Position numbers and translations under genes: made by a program. Source: Gp6-AA45 sp035652075 (lineage in GTDB: Bacteria; Acidobacteriota; Vicinamibacteria; Vicinamibacterales; CAVVIG01). Taken from it: a stretch of 16,201 bases of DNA. The stretch covers positions 1-16,201 of the forward strand of contig DASREL010000193.1 in NCBI GenBank assembly GCA_035652075.1. The letters are read 5' to 3'. Below, piece by piece: positions 6,548-12,590 of the stretch; position 1 is the stretch's first letter, and the number at the start of each line of letters is the position of its first letter. The notes under the pieces are model-generated. The model searched no databases. It worked only from the letters and a program-made list of their open reading frames with translations, and was not told the DNA's origin.

Positions 6548-7285
6548 TTACACCTTGGCGGTGGCGGCAGTCGTGCGTCGGCTGAAGAGCATCAATCCAA
6601 ACGCCGCGACGAGCGACCCGAGGCCGACGAATACAATCAGCGGCAAGGTGCTCGCGGTCGACGGTAGATGCCTGGCCTGTCGGGGGCCGGTCATGTCGTT
6701 GCGGGCGCGGGTCGTGCCCACGGTCGAGGACGCGCTGTTCGCGACTGGCGTCGTCTGGATTGCGGCAGTGACCGCGGTTTCTTGGGCTTCAGGCGTCACG
6801 GCGATGATCGGCGCGGTCTTCAGTTCGTCAGCGCTGGCCACGTCCACGGCGATCGCCGGCACGACGGCCTTCGAGGCCCTCGCGAGCTGCATCGCACGCG
6901 ACTTCGGATACACGAACTCCTGGCCCAGCGTGTTGCCGGGATAGAACCACGCGCGGATCGCCTCTGGCGAACCAGCGGGAACTTCGGCGAACCGGATGAC
7001 CGTCTCGTCGGTCGACTTCAGCCGGTAATCGGGAATCGTCATGATGGTCGCGATGATCTGCGACCCGTCGGCGTTGAAGATCTGTACGATGTGGCGATCG
7101 CTCATCGAGTCGGCCAGTTTGAACATGTAGGTGCCCGCGGGCAGCACGCGTCCCGGGATCTCCACCGGCTGACTGAACGTCAGCACCGTCTTCTTATCCC
7201 ACTCGTCGGCGCGCGCGCTCGAGACCGCCACGAAACCAATCAGCGACACCATCAACCCAAGCCACACGAATTTCTGTTTCATCAT
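6548..7285 (-). CDS. Sortase substrate: surface protein with LPSTAS sorting signal
   Basis: A 245-residue protein with a signal peptide (residues 1-26, cleavage after SARA). Residues about 29-130 form a compact beta-rich domain (FSQPVEIPGRVLPAGTYMFK ... AWFYPGNTLGQEFVYP) seen in other acidobacterial envelope proteins. A flexible Ala/Thr/Ser-rich linker follows (about 140-205), then a full sorting signal: LPSTAS at 207-212, a hydrophobic helix (214-234) and SRR at the tail. The order motif-helix-basic tail is the classic sortase signal, and Ala after LPST fits class D. The start at 7285 (ATGATG) has a purine-rich GAGAGAGACGG upstream. It is the first clearly coupled gene of the operon with VWA, sortase and lipoprotein. 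It contains no catalytic motif, so a structural or adhesive role is inferred. Confidence 0.88.
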   Translation of the reverse strand: MMKQKFVWLGLMVSLIGFVAVSSARADEWDKKTVLTFSQPVEIPGRVLPAGTYMFKLADSMSDRHIVQIFNADGSQIIATIMTIPDYRLKSTDETVIRFAEVPAGSPEAIRAWFYPGNTLGQEFVYPKSRAMQLARASKAVVPAIAVDVASADELKTAPIIAVTPEAQETAVTAAIQTTPVANSASSTVGTTRARNDMTGPRQARHLPSTASTLPLIVFVGLGSLVAAFGLMLFSRRTTAATAKV

Positions 7286-7364
7286 TCCAACCGTCTCTCT
7301 CTGAATGCGTTTATCGTTCCGCCTGAAGCATGACCGGCTTGTCGAGCCGGAAGCTGAGAATCGT

Positions 7365-7646
7365 TTACGCCATCGCCGCGGCGAGGACCAGTCGTTGCAT
7401 CGGTGACTTCTCTCTCGAACGACGGACCGTGACGCCGATCACAGGATTTGCGAGCGTCTCGACATCCGTCTCGAGATGTCGCCGCTGCAGCCACGCCATG
7501 AGGATGCCCGGCAGACGTGTCGTGCGGCGATTGGGATCGCCTTCGCAGCAGGCGACATGTGCGCGGCGCGGCAGATCGGACGGATCCGGTCGCGCCATCA
7601 TGCGCGCAAACGCGTTGAAGGTCGTCGGATCGAATGTCTGCATCAT
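7365..7646 (-). CDS. Small CC-motif protein upstream of the sortase operon
   Basis: A 93-residue predicted soluble protein, start ATG at 7646 (ATGATG; GAGG lies 13 bases ahead). It reads MMQTFDPTTFNAFARMM, then HVACCEGDPNRRTTRLPGIL, then LETDVETLANPVIGVTVRRS. Third codon positions are strongly G/C-biased and the composition is protein-like, unlike the Arg/Ser-rich frames on the other strand. The adjacent Cys-Cys pair and the Arg-rich segment could bind metal or a nucleotide, but no family is recognised. It lies 79 bases upstream of the sortase substrate on the same strand, so it may be the first gene of that transcript. The frame extends upstream to 7910 without coding character, so that longer start is rejected. 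Confidence 0.5.
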   Translation of the reverse strand: MMQTFDPTTFNAFARMMARPDPSDLPRRAHVACCEGDPNRRTTRLPGILMAWLQRRHLETDVETLANPVIGVTVRRSREKSPMQRLVLAAAMA

Positions 7647-7709
7647 GTGTCGTTGCCTCGAAAGACACGCTAGCAGGTCGCTGAGATTCGACGTGTCCTC
7701 AATGGAACA

Positions 7710-7729
7710 GACCGCCGCCACAGGCGGTC
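7710..7729 (+). other. Hairpin at the start of the 7743 gene's upstream region
   Basis: GACCGCC (7710-7716) and GGCGGTC (7723-7729) pair perfectly across a six-base loop, directly before a TAGAGT -10-like element. Because it lies upstream of the predicted transcription start it is more likely a dyad operator site than an RNA structure. It lies between divergent genes and could control either. Confidence 0.35.
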
Positions 7730-7730
7730 G

Positions 7731-7736
7731 TAGAGT
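7731..7736 (+). promoter_or_regulatory. -10-like TAGAGT, six bases before the start at 7743
   Basis: TAGAGT fits TANNNT and is followed by GGCCTC and the ATG at 7743. No Shine-Dalgarno is present. The dyad at 7710-7729 abuts it, in a position where a repressor would block RNA polymerase. Confidence 0.5.
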
Positions 7737-7742
7737 GGCCTC

Positions 7743-8117
7743 ATGCCTACACAGATCGGCGCGAACCGGCTCGAGCTCTTCACCGTTCCGGCGGCGCTCA
7801 TTGGGGTCATGTTCGTCGTGATGTGGATTGAGGCTCCGGGGCCGAACTGCGTGATCTCCACCGAAGCGTCGCGCGTGCTCGTGCTGAGCCGTGCGGAAGA
7901 TCGGGAACATCTCACCGCCGATCTGGCGTCAGCGGATCGCGCCGCTCGACGGTACATGCTGGCGACCGACAACCGGGATCAACAGCAGATGCGGTTCGTC
8001 GAATGCGAGGCGACGCTCGTCGCCGACATCGCGACACGTCATCGCCTGTCGACGGATCAGGTGCGCGCGAGCTGGATCGGCGCCTCGTCGTTGCGCCAGC
8101 CCGCCCAGTGGCGGTAA
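7743..8117 (+). CDS. Small membrane-anchored protein, unknown
   Basis: A 124-residue protein with one membrane segment near the N-terminus (about residues 14-29, VPAALIGVMFVVMWIE). A short extracytoplasmic beta-like part follows (ISTEASRVLVLSRAEDREHL) and then a helical region (about 57-110: ADLASADRAARRYM, FVECEATLVADIATRHRLST). Two Cys are present (NCVIS and VECEA). No family is recognised, but coding character is clear over most of its length. The start is set by the TAGAGT promoter six bases upstream. The last 61 bases overlap the end of the AI-2E permease gene on the opposite strand. Confidence 0.55.
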   Translation: MPTQIGANRLELFTVPAALIGVMFVVMWIEAPGPNCVISTEASRVLVLSRAEDREHLTADLASADRAARRYMLATDNRDQQQMRFVECEATLVADIATRHRLSTDQVRASWIGASSLRQPAQWR

Positions 8118-9169
8118 CCCACCGTCGCGATTGCGATGGCCGGCACGGCGAGGAACATTCCGGCGACGCCGTCCAGTTCCGCGCCGACGAGGACTGACAG
8201 AATCACCGCCAGCGGATGGAGGTGGATACCGCGGCGAATGAGACGCGGATAAATTACGTAGTCTTCGACCAGCCGGAGAATCCCCAGAAAGCCAATCGTC
8301 CACACAACCAGGATTGGCGCGTGCAGCGCGCCGACCACCGACGCGACCGTCGCCACGAGCAGCGGGCCGACGAGCGGGATGAATTCCAGCACGCCCGCCA
8401 GCACGCCGAGCAGCACCGGGTACGGCGTACCCAGCACCGCAAACCCGATCCCGCTCAACGTCCCGACCAACAGACACGCCAACAACTGCGCACGAACGAA
8501 CGCCGCCAGCGTCGTATTCAGCTCCTCGAACAAGCGGTGCGCGCGCAGTCGGACCTCGTGCGGCAGCGATGCGAGCGCCGCGCGCCGAAGGTGCGCGGCA
8601 TCCTTCAGGAAGAAGAACGCGAAGATCGGAATCAGGATCAACCAGGGCACGTCCGCTATTGCGCCAACCAGATCCATCGCCGCGGCTCGCCCGGACTCGA
8701 CGGCGGCGGTGCCAGCCTCGATCACCGACGCATCGATGTTGCGCCGGACGGCGGGCGGCAGCCGCAGGCGATCGTAGTATCGCGACCAGCCGCGTTCCCA
8801 CGTGACGATCGATCGGGTGTAGGCGGGGGCGAGCGCGACCATCTCGCCCACCTGCTCGGTCGCGCTCGGCAAGATCGCCATCGCACCGCCCGTCATCGCG
8901 CCGGCCAACAGCACGTAGACGAGGGCGATGGCGGGGCCGCGCGACAGCCGCCGCCGCGCGCCCAGACCGAGCGGATGCTCGGCCATGTGCACGAGCGGCG
9001 CGATCACGTACGCGAACAGCGCCGCCAGAATCAGCGCTACGAGGAGCGCACCAATCCGGTGCAGCACCCATAACCCTCCGGCAATCGCGCCGACCACGAG
9101 CACGACCTGCAGCACGACGAACACCTGCTGATGTCTGTCGCGCCGCTGGGTTGGATCTCTAGCGAGCAT
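8057..9169 (-). CDS. AI-2E family transporter (TqsA/PerM-like permease)
   Basis: A 370-residue polytopic membrane protein. Two N-terminal helices (about 16-35 and 39-58) are followed by a third (about 80-100), a long periplasmic or cytoplasmic helical segment (about 105-165), and a C-terminal bundle of four to five helices. The family signature EFIPLVGPLL is at residues 262-271, preceded by GTPYPVLLGVLAG; PIFAFFFLKD at about 181-190 and EDYVIYPRLI are further conserved blocks. Family members export small molecules (autoinducer-2 in TqsA) or Na+/H+; many have no link to quorum sensing, so no substrate is claimed. The ATG at 9169 is chosen because the upstream extension to 9244 is Arg-rich and antisense-like. 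It overlaps the end of the YtxH gene by 11 bases, which implies coupling. Confidence 0.88.
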   Translation of the reverse strand: MLARDPTQRRDRHQQVFVVLQVVLVVGAIAGGLWVLHRIGALLVALILAALFAYVIAPLVHMAEHPLGLGARRRLSRGPAIALVYVLLAGAMTGGAMAILPSATEQVGEMVALAPAYTRSIVTWERGWSRYYDRLRLPPAVRRNIDASVIEAGTAAVESGRAAAMDLVGAIADVPWLILIPIFAFFFLKDAAHLRRAALASLPHEVRLRAHRLFEELNTTLAAFVRAQLLACLLVGTLSGIGFAVLGTPYPVLLGVLAGVLEFIPLVGPLLVATVASVVGALHAPILVVWTIGFLGILRLVEDYVIYPRLIRRGIHLHPLAVILSVLVGAELDGVAGMFLAVPAIAIATVGYRHWAGWRNDEAPIQLART

Positions 9170-9392
9170 TCGCCGTCTTGGCCGCGGTCGCAAACCGCTC
9201 GACCTCGTGCGCGCTGCGCGCCACGACGTCGGCCACATCATCACGCACCGCTTGCCCCTTGCGCGTGAGATTGCCGACCGTCTCGAGCGCCCGCGGCGCC
9301 AGCCACAGCATCAGCCCCGCACCGACGACCGCGCCGGTCAGCAGTCCGATCGCAAAGCCGCAATCTCGACGTTCCTGTGCTTGCGCAATCAT
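9159..9392 (-). CDS. YtxH-like small membrane protein
   Basis: A 77-residue protein: a hydrophobic Gly-rich membrane segment (about residues 13-34, FAIGLLTGAVVGAGLMLWLAP) followed by an amphipathic helix (RALETVGNLTRKGQAVRDDV). This is the layout of YtxH / general-stress proteins, which anchor a helical tail to the inner membrane. The ATG at 9392 is preferred because AAGGAG lies eight bases ahead of it. An in-frame ATG at 9413 would place that Shine-Dalgarno inside the coding region, although it forms a TGATG overlap with the upstream lipoprotein stop. It ends 11 bases inside the AI-2E permease gene, so the two are likely co-translated. Confidence 0.7.
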   Translation of the reverse strand: MIAQAQERRDCGFAIGLLTGAVVGAGLMLWLAPRALETVGNLTRKGQAVRDDVADVVARSAHEVERFATAAKTANAR

Positions 9393-9412
9393 GTCTTCTT
9401 CTCCTTGACCCA

Positions 9413-10060
9413 TCAGCGGACTGTGGGAATCAACGTGACCGGGAGGTTCAGATCGGAATCGACGATCGTGATGTTCGCCTCCCAGATGTCGTAGCCGTCT
9501 TTCGACACTTCGATCAGGTGGCGACCGGTCGTGAGCGCCGCAACACGGAAGGCGCCGCTCGCATTCGTCGACGTCGTATCACCACTGTTTTCGAAATCCA
9601 GAATGCGCACTTGCGCGCCGGCAATCGGGCCGCCGGCAGGCGCCTGACCTCTGACGATACCGGTCAGCGCGTAGGTCTTTGGCTGGCTGACGGTGAAATG
9701 CGACGCACCGGTGACGCCCTGATACACCGCGTGGACGTCGACCTCGCCGTCGCCGCGAACGGTGACAACGCCGCTCGATGACACCGTCGCTCGGGTGATG
9801 TCGGAAGAGTCCCAGGCGGCGGTCCTCGTCACGTCCAACGTGCTGCCGTCGGATAGCCGCGCCATCGCGCCTAACTGAAAGGTCAGGCCGGTCGTACCGG
9901 TATTCGTCACGGTGACCGTCGTCACGGTCGGCGCCACCACCGGTGGTGTCACGGTCACGGGCGGCGTCGGCGAAGTGGGTGCTGTCGGACTGCCGCCACA
10001 GGCCGCGACGGCGGCGCTGAGGGTTGCGCAGACGATCCACACCGCGTATTTGCGTTTCAT
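9413..10060 (-). CDS. Lipoprotein with Ig-like (BIG2) and carboxypeptidase-regulatory domains
   Basis: A 215-residue protein. The signal peptide ends in a lipobox (AVAAC, lipidated Cys21), followed by a Pro/Thr-rich linker (about 23-46). Residues about 47-125 form a bacterial Ig-like BIG2-type domain (MARLSDGSTLDVTRTAAWDS ... GVVTVRGDGEVDVHAVYQGV). Residues about 130-212 form a CarboxypepD_reg/PEGA-like sandwich (LTGIVRGQAPAGGPIAGAQV ... GRHLIEVSKDGYDIWEANIT). Such proteins display beta-sandwiches on the periplasmic or outer face, and the role is structural or adhesive by inference. No Shine-Dalgarno; CATCCT ends six bases before the ATG. The stop overlaps the region before the YtxH gene, so the three genes 10060 to 8057 may be one unit. 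Confidence 0.82.
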   Translation of the reverse strand: MKRKYAVWIVCATLSAAVAACGGSPTAPTSPTPPVTVTPPVVAPTVTTVTVTNTGTTGLTFQLGAMARLSDGSTLDVTRTAAWDSSDITRATVSSSGVVTVRGDGEVDVHAVYQGVTGASHFTVSQPKTYALTGIVRGQAPAGGPIAGAQVRILDFENSGDTTSTNASGAFRVAALTTGRHLIEVSKDGYDIWEANITIVDSDLNLPVTLIPTVR

Positions 10061-10066
10061 GCGTGC

Positions 10067-10072
10067 AGGATG
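10067..10072 (-). promoter_or_regulatory. -10-like CATCCT, six bases before the start at 10060
   Basis: On the minus strand CATCCT is followed by GCACGC and the ATG at 10060. It matches A2 and T6 of the -10 element and repeats the six-base spacing seen elsewhere in the window. No Shine-Dalgarno or clear -35. Confidence 0.35.
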
Positions 10073-10131
10073 TCACGCGGTGGGGCGGGAGGCATGTGCA
10101 CAAGAGCACAGCGATATTGCGGACGCTCCTC

Positions 10132-10155
10132 TACGATGGCGATCGATCGAAGGAG
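10132..10155 (+). promoter_or_regulatory. -10-like TACGAT and strong Shine-Dalgarno for the 10162 gene
   Basis: TACGAT (10132-10137) fits TANNNT and would give a leader of about 18 bases. AAGGAG (10150-10155) lies six bases before the ATG. This contrasts with the leaderless-type starts and fixes the ATG at 10162 as the real start. Confidence 0.55.
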
Positions 10156-10161
10156 ATCATC

Positions 10162-10317
10162 ATGCTTTCAACCATCGTCGTCGTCCTCGTGCTCTTGTGG
10201 CTGCTCGGCATCACCACCTCCTACACGCTCGGAGGTTTGATTCACATCCTGCTGGTCGTCGCCATCATCGTCGTGCTGCTACGTGTCATCCAGGGCCGCA
10301 ATCCCCTCCGCGGCTGA
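10162..10317 (+). CDS. Lmo0937-family small membrane protein
   Basis: A 51-residue hydrophobic peptide with two membrane helices (about 3-17 and 25-43) split by TSYTLGG, ending in a basic tail (VIQGRNPLRG). The 'LLWLLGxxxSYTLGGLIHILLVVAIIVVLLRxxxGR' order is characteristic of the Lmo0937 (DUF5670) family, about 50 residues long and widespread in soil bacteria. Function unknown, often grouped with stress-responsive small membrane proteins. The longer frame opening at 10024 is rejected because AAGGAG lies directly before the ATG at 10162. Its TGA (10315-10317) touches the stop of the Crp-like gene on the other strand with no base between. Confidence 0.8.
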   Translation: MLSTIVVVLVLLWLLGITTSYTLGGLIHILLVVAIIVVLLRVIQGRNPLRG

Positions 10318-10992
10318 TCAGCGATCGGATCGCGCCGGGTCGTGCAACACCACGCTCAGCAGCGCGTTGTGGACCTTCAGGCCGCCGGCGTTGTACTCGA
10401 TGAACCCGAGCTTGCGGAATTTGTTCATGAAGAAGTTGACCCGCGAGCGCGTCGTTCCCACCATTTCCGCCAGGACCTCTTGCGAGATCCTCGGCAACAC
10501 GCGCAATGGGCCGTTCGGTTTGCCGTACCGCGCGAGCAGGAGGAGCGTGCGCGCCAGCCGCTTCTCGCTGGCGTTGAAGAGTTGATCGACGAGATCGGCT
10601 TCGAGGCGATTGTTCCGGGCGAGCATGTGCGAGATGAAACGATCCGACAGCTCGTGCTGCTTGTGCAGCAGGCGAATCATCTGCCCTTTGGGAATGACTC
10701 GGATCGTGCTCGGCGTCATCGACTTGGCGGTAACGAGGCGGACGGGTTGGCCGGCGAGCGCCCCCTCGCCGAAGAAGTCGCCCTGAGTCAGCACACCGAC
10801 AACGGCTTCTCGACCCGCCGGCGACAACACCGAGAGCTTCACGCTTCCGCGCTGGATGTAGAAAATCGTGTCGGACGCGTCACCCTGAGAAAAGATCGTG
10901 TCCGATGATTGATACTCCACGACCTTCGCTTTGAGGCCCGATGCGTCGAGGAACGCTTGTGCGTCGAACGATCGTTTTTTCGGTCGCCCCAT
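10318..10992 (-). CDS. Crp/Fnr-family transcriptional regulator (downstream copy)
   Basis: A 224-residue regulator: a cyclic-nucleotide-binding-like beta-roll (about residues 13-105, with DTIFSQGDASDTIFYIQRGS and GDFFGEGALAGQP), a dimerisation helix (about 112-150) and a winged helix-turn-helix (about 168-200, ISQEVLAEMVGTTRSRVNFF). The phosphate-binding cassette lacks the Arg-Ser pair of E. coli Crp, so cAMP binding is doubtful; no Fnr-type Cys cluster is present. ATG at 10992 is chosen: GGAG lies too close (one base), but GATACT eight bases ahead suggests a near-leaderless start; an in-frame GTG 18 bases upstream is possible. It is a tandem paralogue of the gene at 11037-11723, 44 bases upstream, and shares the recognition helix, so both probably bind the same sites. 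Confidence 0.9.
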   Translation of the reverse strand: MGRPKKRSFDAQAFLDASGLKAKVVEYQSSDTIFSQGDASDTIFYIQRGSVKLSVLSPAGREAVVGVLTQGDFFGEGALAGQPVRLVTAKSMTPSTIRVIPKGQMIRLLHKQHELSDRFISHMLARNNRLEADLVDQLFNASEKRLARTLLLLARYGKPNGPLRVLPRISQEVLAEMVGTTRSRVNFFMNKFRKLGFIEYNAGGLKVHNALLSVVLHDPARSDR

Positions 10993-11036
10993 GCTCCGGT
11001 AGTATCCCACGGTCGCCGCGCCGCGTCGCTCAGGGA

Positions 11037-11723
11037 CTAGTCGTGTAAGACGACGCTGAGCAGGGAGCTGTTGACTTTGAGCGGCAGTTCGCCGTCGTAC
11101 TCGATAAATCCGAGTTTCTTGAATTTGTTCAGAAAGAAGTTCACCCGGGAGCGGGTGGTGCCGATCATCTCGGCGAGGGTCTCCTGCGACACCTTCGGCA
11201 CGACGCGGACCGGCTTGTCCTGTTTTCCGTAGCGCGCGAGCAGCAGCAGCGCGCGCGCCAGCCGCTTCTCGCTCGAGTTGAACAGTTGATCGATCAAGTC
11301 TTCTTCGATGCGGATGTTGCGCGCGAGCATGTGCGCGATGAAGCGGTCGGACATCGTGTGCTGCCGGTGCAGCAGCCCCACCATCTTCTGTTTCGCGACC
11401 CGCAGGATGGCGCTCGGCGTGATCGCCGTCGCACTGCCCATGCGGTACGGCTGGCCGGCGAGGCAACCCTCGCCGAAGAAGTCGCCCGGACCGAGCATCG
11501 CCACGACGGCTTCTCTGCCAGTCTTGGATAGGACCGACAGCTTCACGCCGCCGGCTTGGATGTACATCACGTGATCGCAGGCATCGCCCTGCGTGAAGAT
11601 GGTCTCGCCTCGTCCGTATTTCACGATGGTCCTCGCAACCCCGGCTGAATCGAGAAAAGCCTGGACATCGAACACCGGCTTCAATTGTCCAAGCGAATCA
11701 GCCTTTCGAATTCTGATCGTCAT
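11037..11723 (-). CDS. Crp/Fnr-family transcriptional regulator (upstream copy)
   Basis: A 228-residue protein with the same layout as its neighbour: cNMP-like beta-roll (about 18-108, with ETIFTQGDACDHVMYIQAGG and GDFFGEGCLAGQPYRMG), dimerisation helix, and a winged HTH ending with GTTRSRVNFFLNKFKKLGFI. It differs by two extra Cys (DACDH and EGCLAG) that the downstream copy lacks (DASDT, EGALAG); these could sense redox state but are not an Fnr iron-sulfur motif. It ends in SVVLHD, the usual end of this wide regulator family. The ATG at 11723 overlaps the lipoprotein stop as ATGA, so it is coupled. Effector and targets are unknown. Confidence 0.9.
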   Translation of the reverse strand: MTIRIRKADSLGQLKPVFDVQAFLDSAGVARTIVKYGRGETIFTQGDACDHVMYIQAGGVKLSVLSKTGREAVVAMLGPGDFFGEGCLAGQPYRMGSATAITPSAILRVAKQKMVGLLHRQHTMSDRFIAHMLARNIRIEEDLIDQLFNSSEKRLARALLLLARYGKQDKPVRVVPKVSQETLAEMIGTTRSRVNFFLNKFKKLGFIEYDGELPLKVNSSLLSVVLHD

Positions 11724-12247
11724 TTCTTGTCGCGTGTCACGAGGTCATAAATCAACCCGCCGACACCGCCCGCCGTGGCGCCCACCGCTGCGCCTTTCTT
11801 GCCGCCTGTCACCGCACCGATCGCGGTCCCCGCGCCGGCGCTTCCACCGATGATCAAGGCTTCCTGTTCCCACGACCGTTTGTTCGGGTGCTGAGGCTCA
11901 GCGCGCGTCTCGACGACCGCCGGTCCACGGACCACCTCGTCACGAGTCGCATTCTGTTTAATCGCGACCGGATGCAGCCCTTTGTCATCGCGCAGGTAGA
12001 CCGCGTGCGGATCGTTGTTCTTCTTCGCCGGAATGAACAGATGCCCCTGCCGGCCGTCCGCGAGCGTAATCGGCACGAGCGTGCCGGTGACGGGCCCGGC
12101 GGGCGTGGTGATCGTTTCGGGGTAGGCGCCAGCGACGCCGTACTGCTTCTCCAGTTGCTGCGCGTCCATCGCTTCAACGTCCCGTGTGCAGCCGGCGAGG
12201 ACCGTCGCGCCCAGCACGGCCAACGCCGTCGCTGTGATCATTCTCAT
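11720..12247 (-). CDS. Glycine-zipper lipoprotein
   Basis: A 175-residue protein with a lipoprotein signal (VLAGC, lipidated Cys20). The mature middle (about 40-110) is polar and includes TLVPITLADGRQGHLFIPAK and KGLHPVAIKQNATRDEV. The C-terminus (about 130-168) is a glycine zipper: GGSAGAGTAIGAVTGGKKGA then VGATAGGVGGLIYDL. This YMGG/Gly-zipper type of segment inserts in or packs along membranes. ATG at 12247 follows GAGG with five bases between. It is coupled by ATGA to the Crp/Fnr gene, suggesting that regulator and lipoprotein are expressed together, as in an envelope-stress circuit; that link is inference. Confidence 0.75.
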   Translation of the reverse strand: MRMITATALAVLGATVLAGCTRDVEAMDAQQLEKQYGVAGAYPETITTPAGPVTGTLVPITLADGRQGHLFIPAKKNNDPHAVYLRDDKGLHPVAIKQNATRDEVVRGPAVVETRAEPQHPNKRSWEQEALIIGGSAGAGTAIGAVTGGKKGAAVGATAGGVGGLIYDLVTRDKK

Positions 12248-12272
12248 ATGTGTGCCTCAATCGTTTCGTCAG

Positions 12273-12278
12273 AACTTA
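12273..12278 (-). promoter_or_regulatory. Possible internal promoter for the lipoprotein-crp genes
   Basis: TAAGTT on the minus strand fits TANNNT and would start a leader of roughly 18 bases containing GAGG before the ATG at 12247. It overlaps the stop codon of the 12276-12590 gene. It could give the lipoprotein-crp part a transcript separate from groEL. Confidence 0.3.
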
Positions 12279-12590
12279 CATGGGCGCCGCGAAGACCATC
12301 TCTCGAATGTGGCGGATCACCTGGCGTGACGGCATCTCGTGAAACGTCCTGTTGTGGACGAACCCGGCCGGCATGTCCGCGGGGCCGGTCCATCCGGGAA
12401 CGTTTTCTGTCTGGTACTTGTGCGTGACGTTGACGTGAAGGGCTGGGTCGTCTGGCAGCTCGAAGAATGCGACTCGACACTCGTTTCTGGACGCGCGCGC
12501 TGTCACGAAATGCCGGACCGCAGTGTCCAAGTCCTTGACGTCGTCGACCCAGGCATCGGTCAGCAGATTCTGCGAGGTCATGATGCTCAT
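12276..12590 (-). CDS. Unknown protein coupled to the GroEL gene
   Basis: A 104-residue soluble protein. It reads SQNLLTDAWVDDVKDLDTAV, then RNECRVAFFELPDDP, then NVTHKYQTENVPGWTGPADM and HEMPSRQVIRHIREMVFAAP. No export signal, membrane segment or known motif; one Cys. Its ATG overlaps the GroEL stop as ATGA (12587-12590), so it is made from the same transcript and ribosomes can pass directly from GroEL. Coding character (G/C-rich third positions) is good. It could be a co-chaperone or a dedicated GroEL client, but nothing in the sequence shows this. I do not recognise the family. Confidence 0.7.
   Translation of the reverse strand: MSIMTSQNLLTDAWVDDVKDLDTAVRHFVTARASRNECRVAFFELPDDPALHVNVTHKYQTENVPGWTGPADMPAGFVHNRTFHEMPSRQVIRHIREMVFAAPM

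Noticed and set aside
7330..7821. 163-codon plus-strand frame
   Set aside because: Ser/Arg-rich and antisense to the CC-motif protein, which has better codon bias.
8216..9073. 285-codon plus-strand frame, and a long minus-strand frame at 7929-9071, across the AI-2E permease
   Set aside because: Both are Arg/Gln- or Ala/Arg-rich without membrane helices or motifs, while the permease frame carries the family signature.
10993..11466. Upstream extension of the downstream Crp-like gene to 382 residues
   Set aside because: The extra residues are an out-of-frame translation of the upstream Crp-like gene and have no homology.
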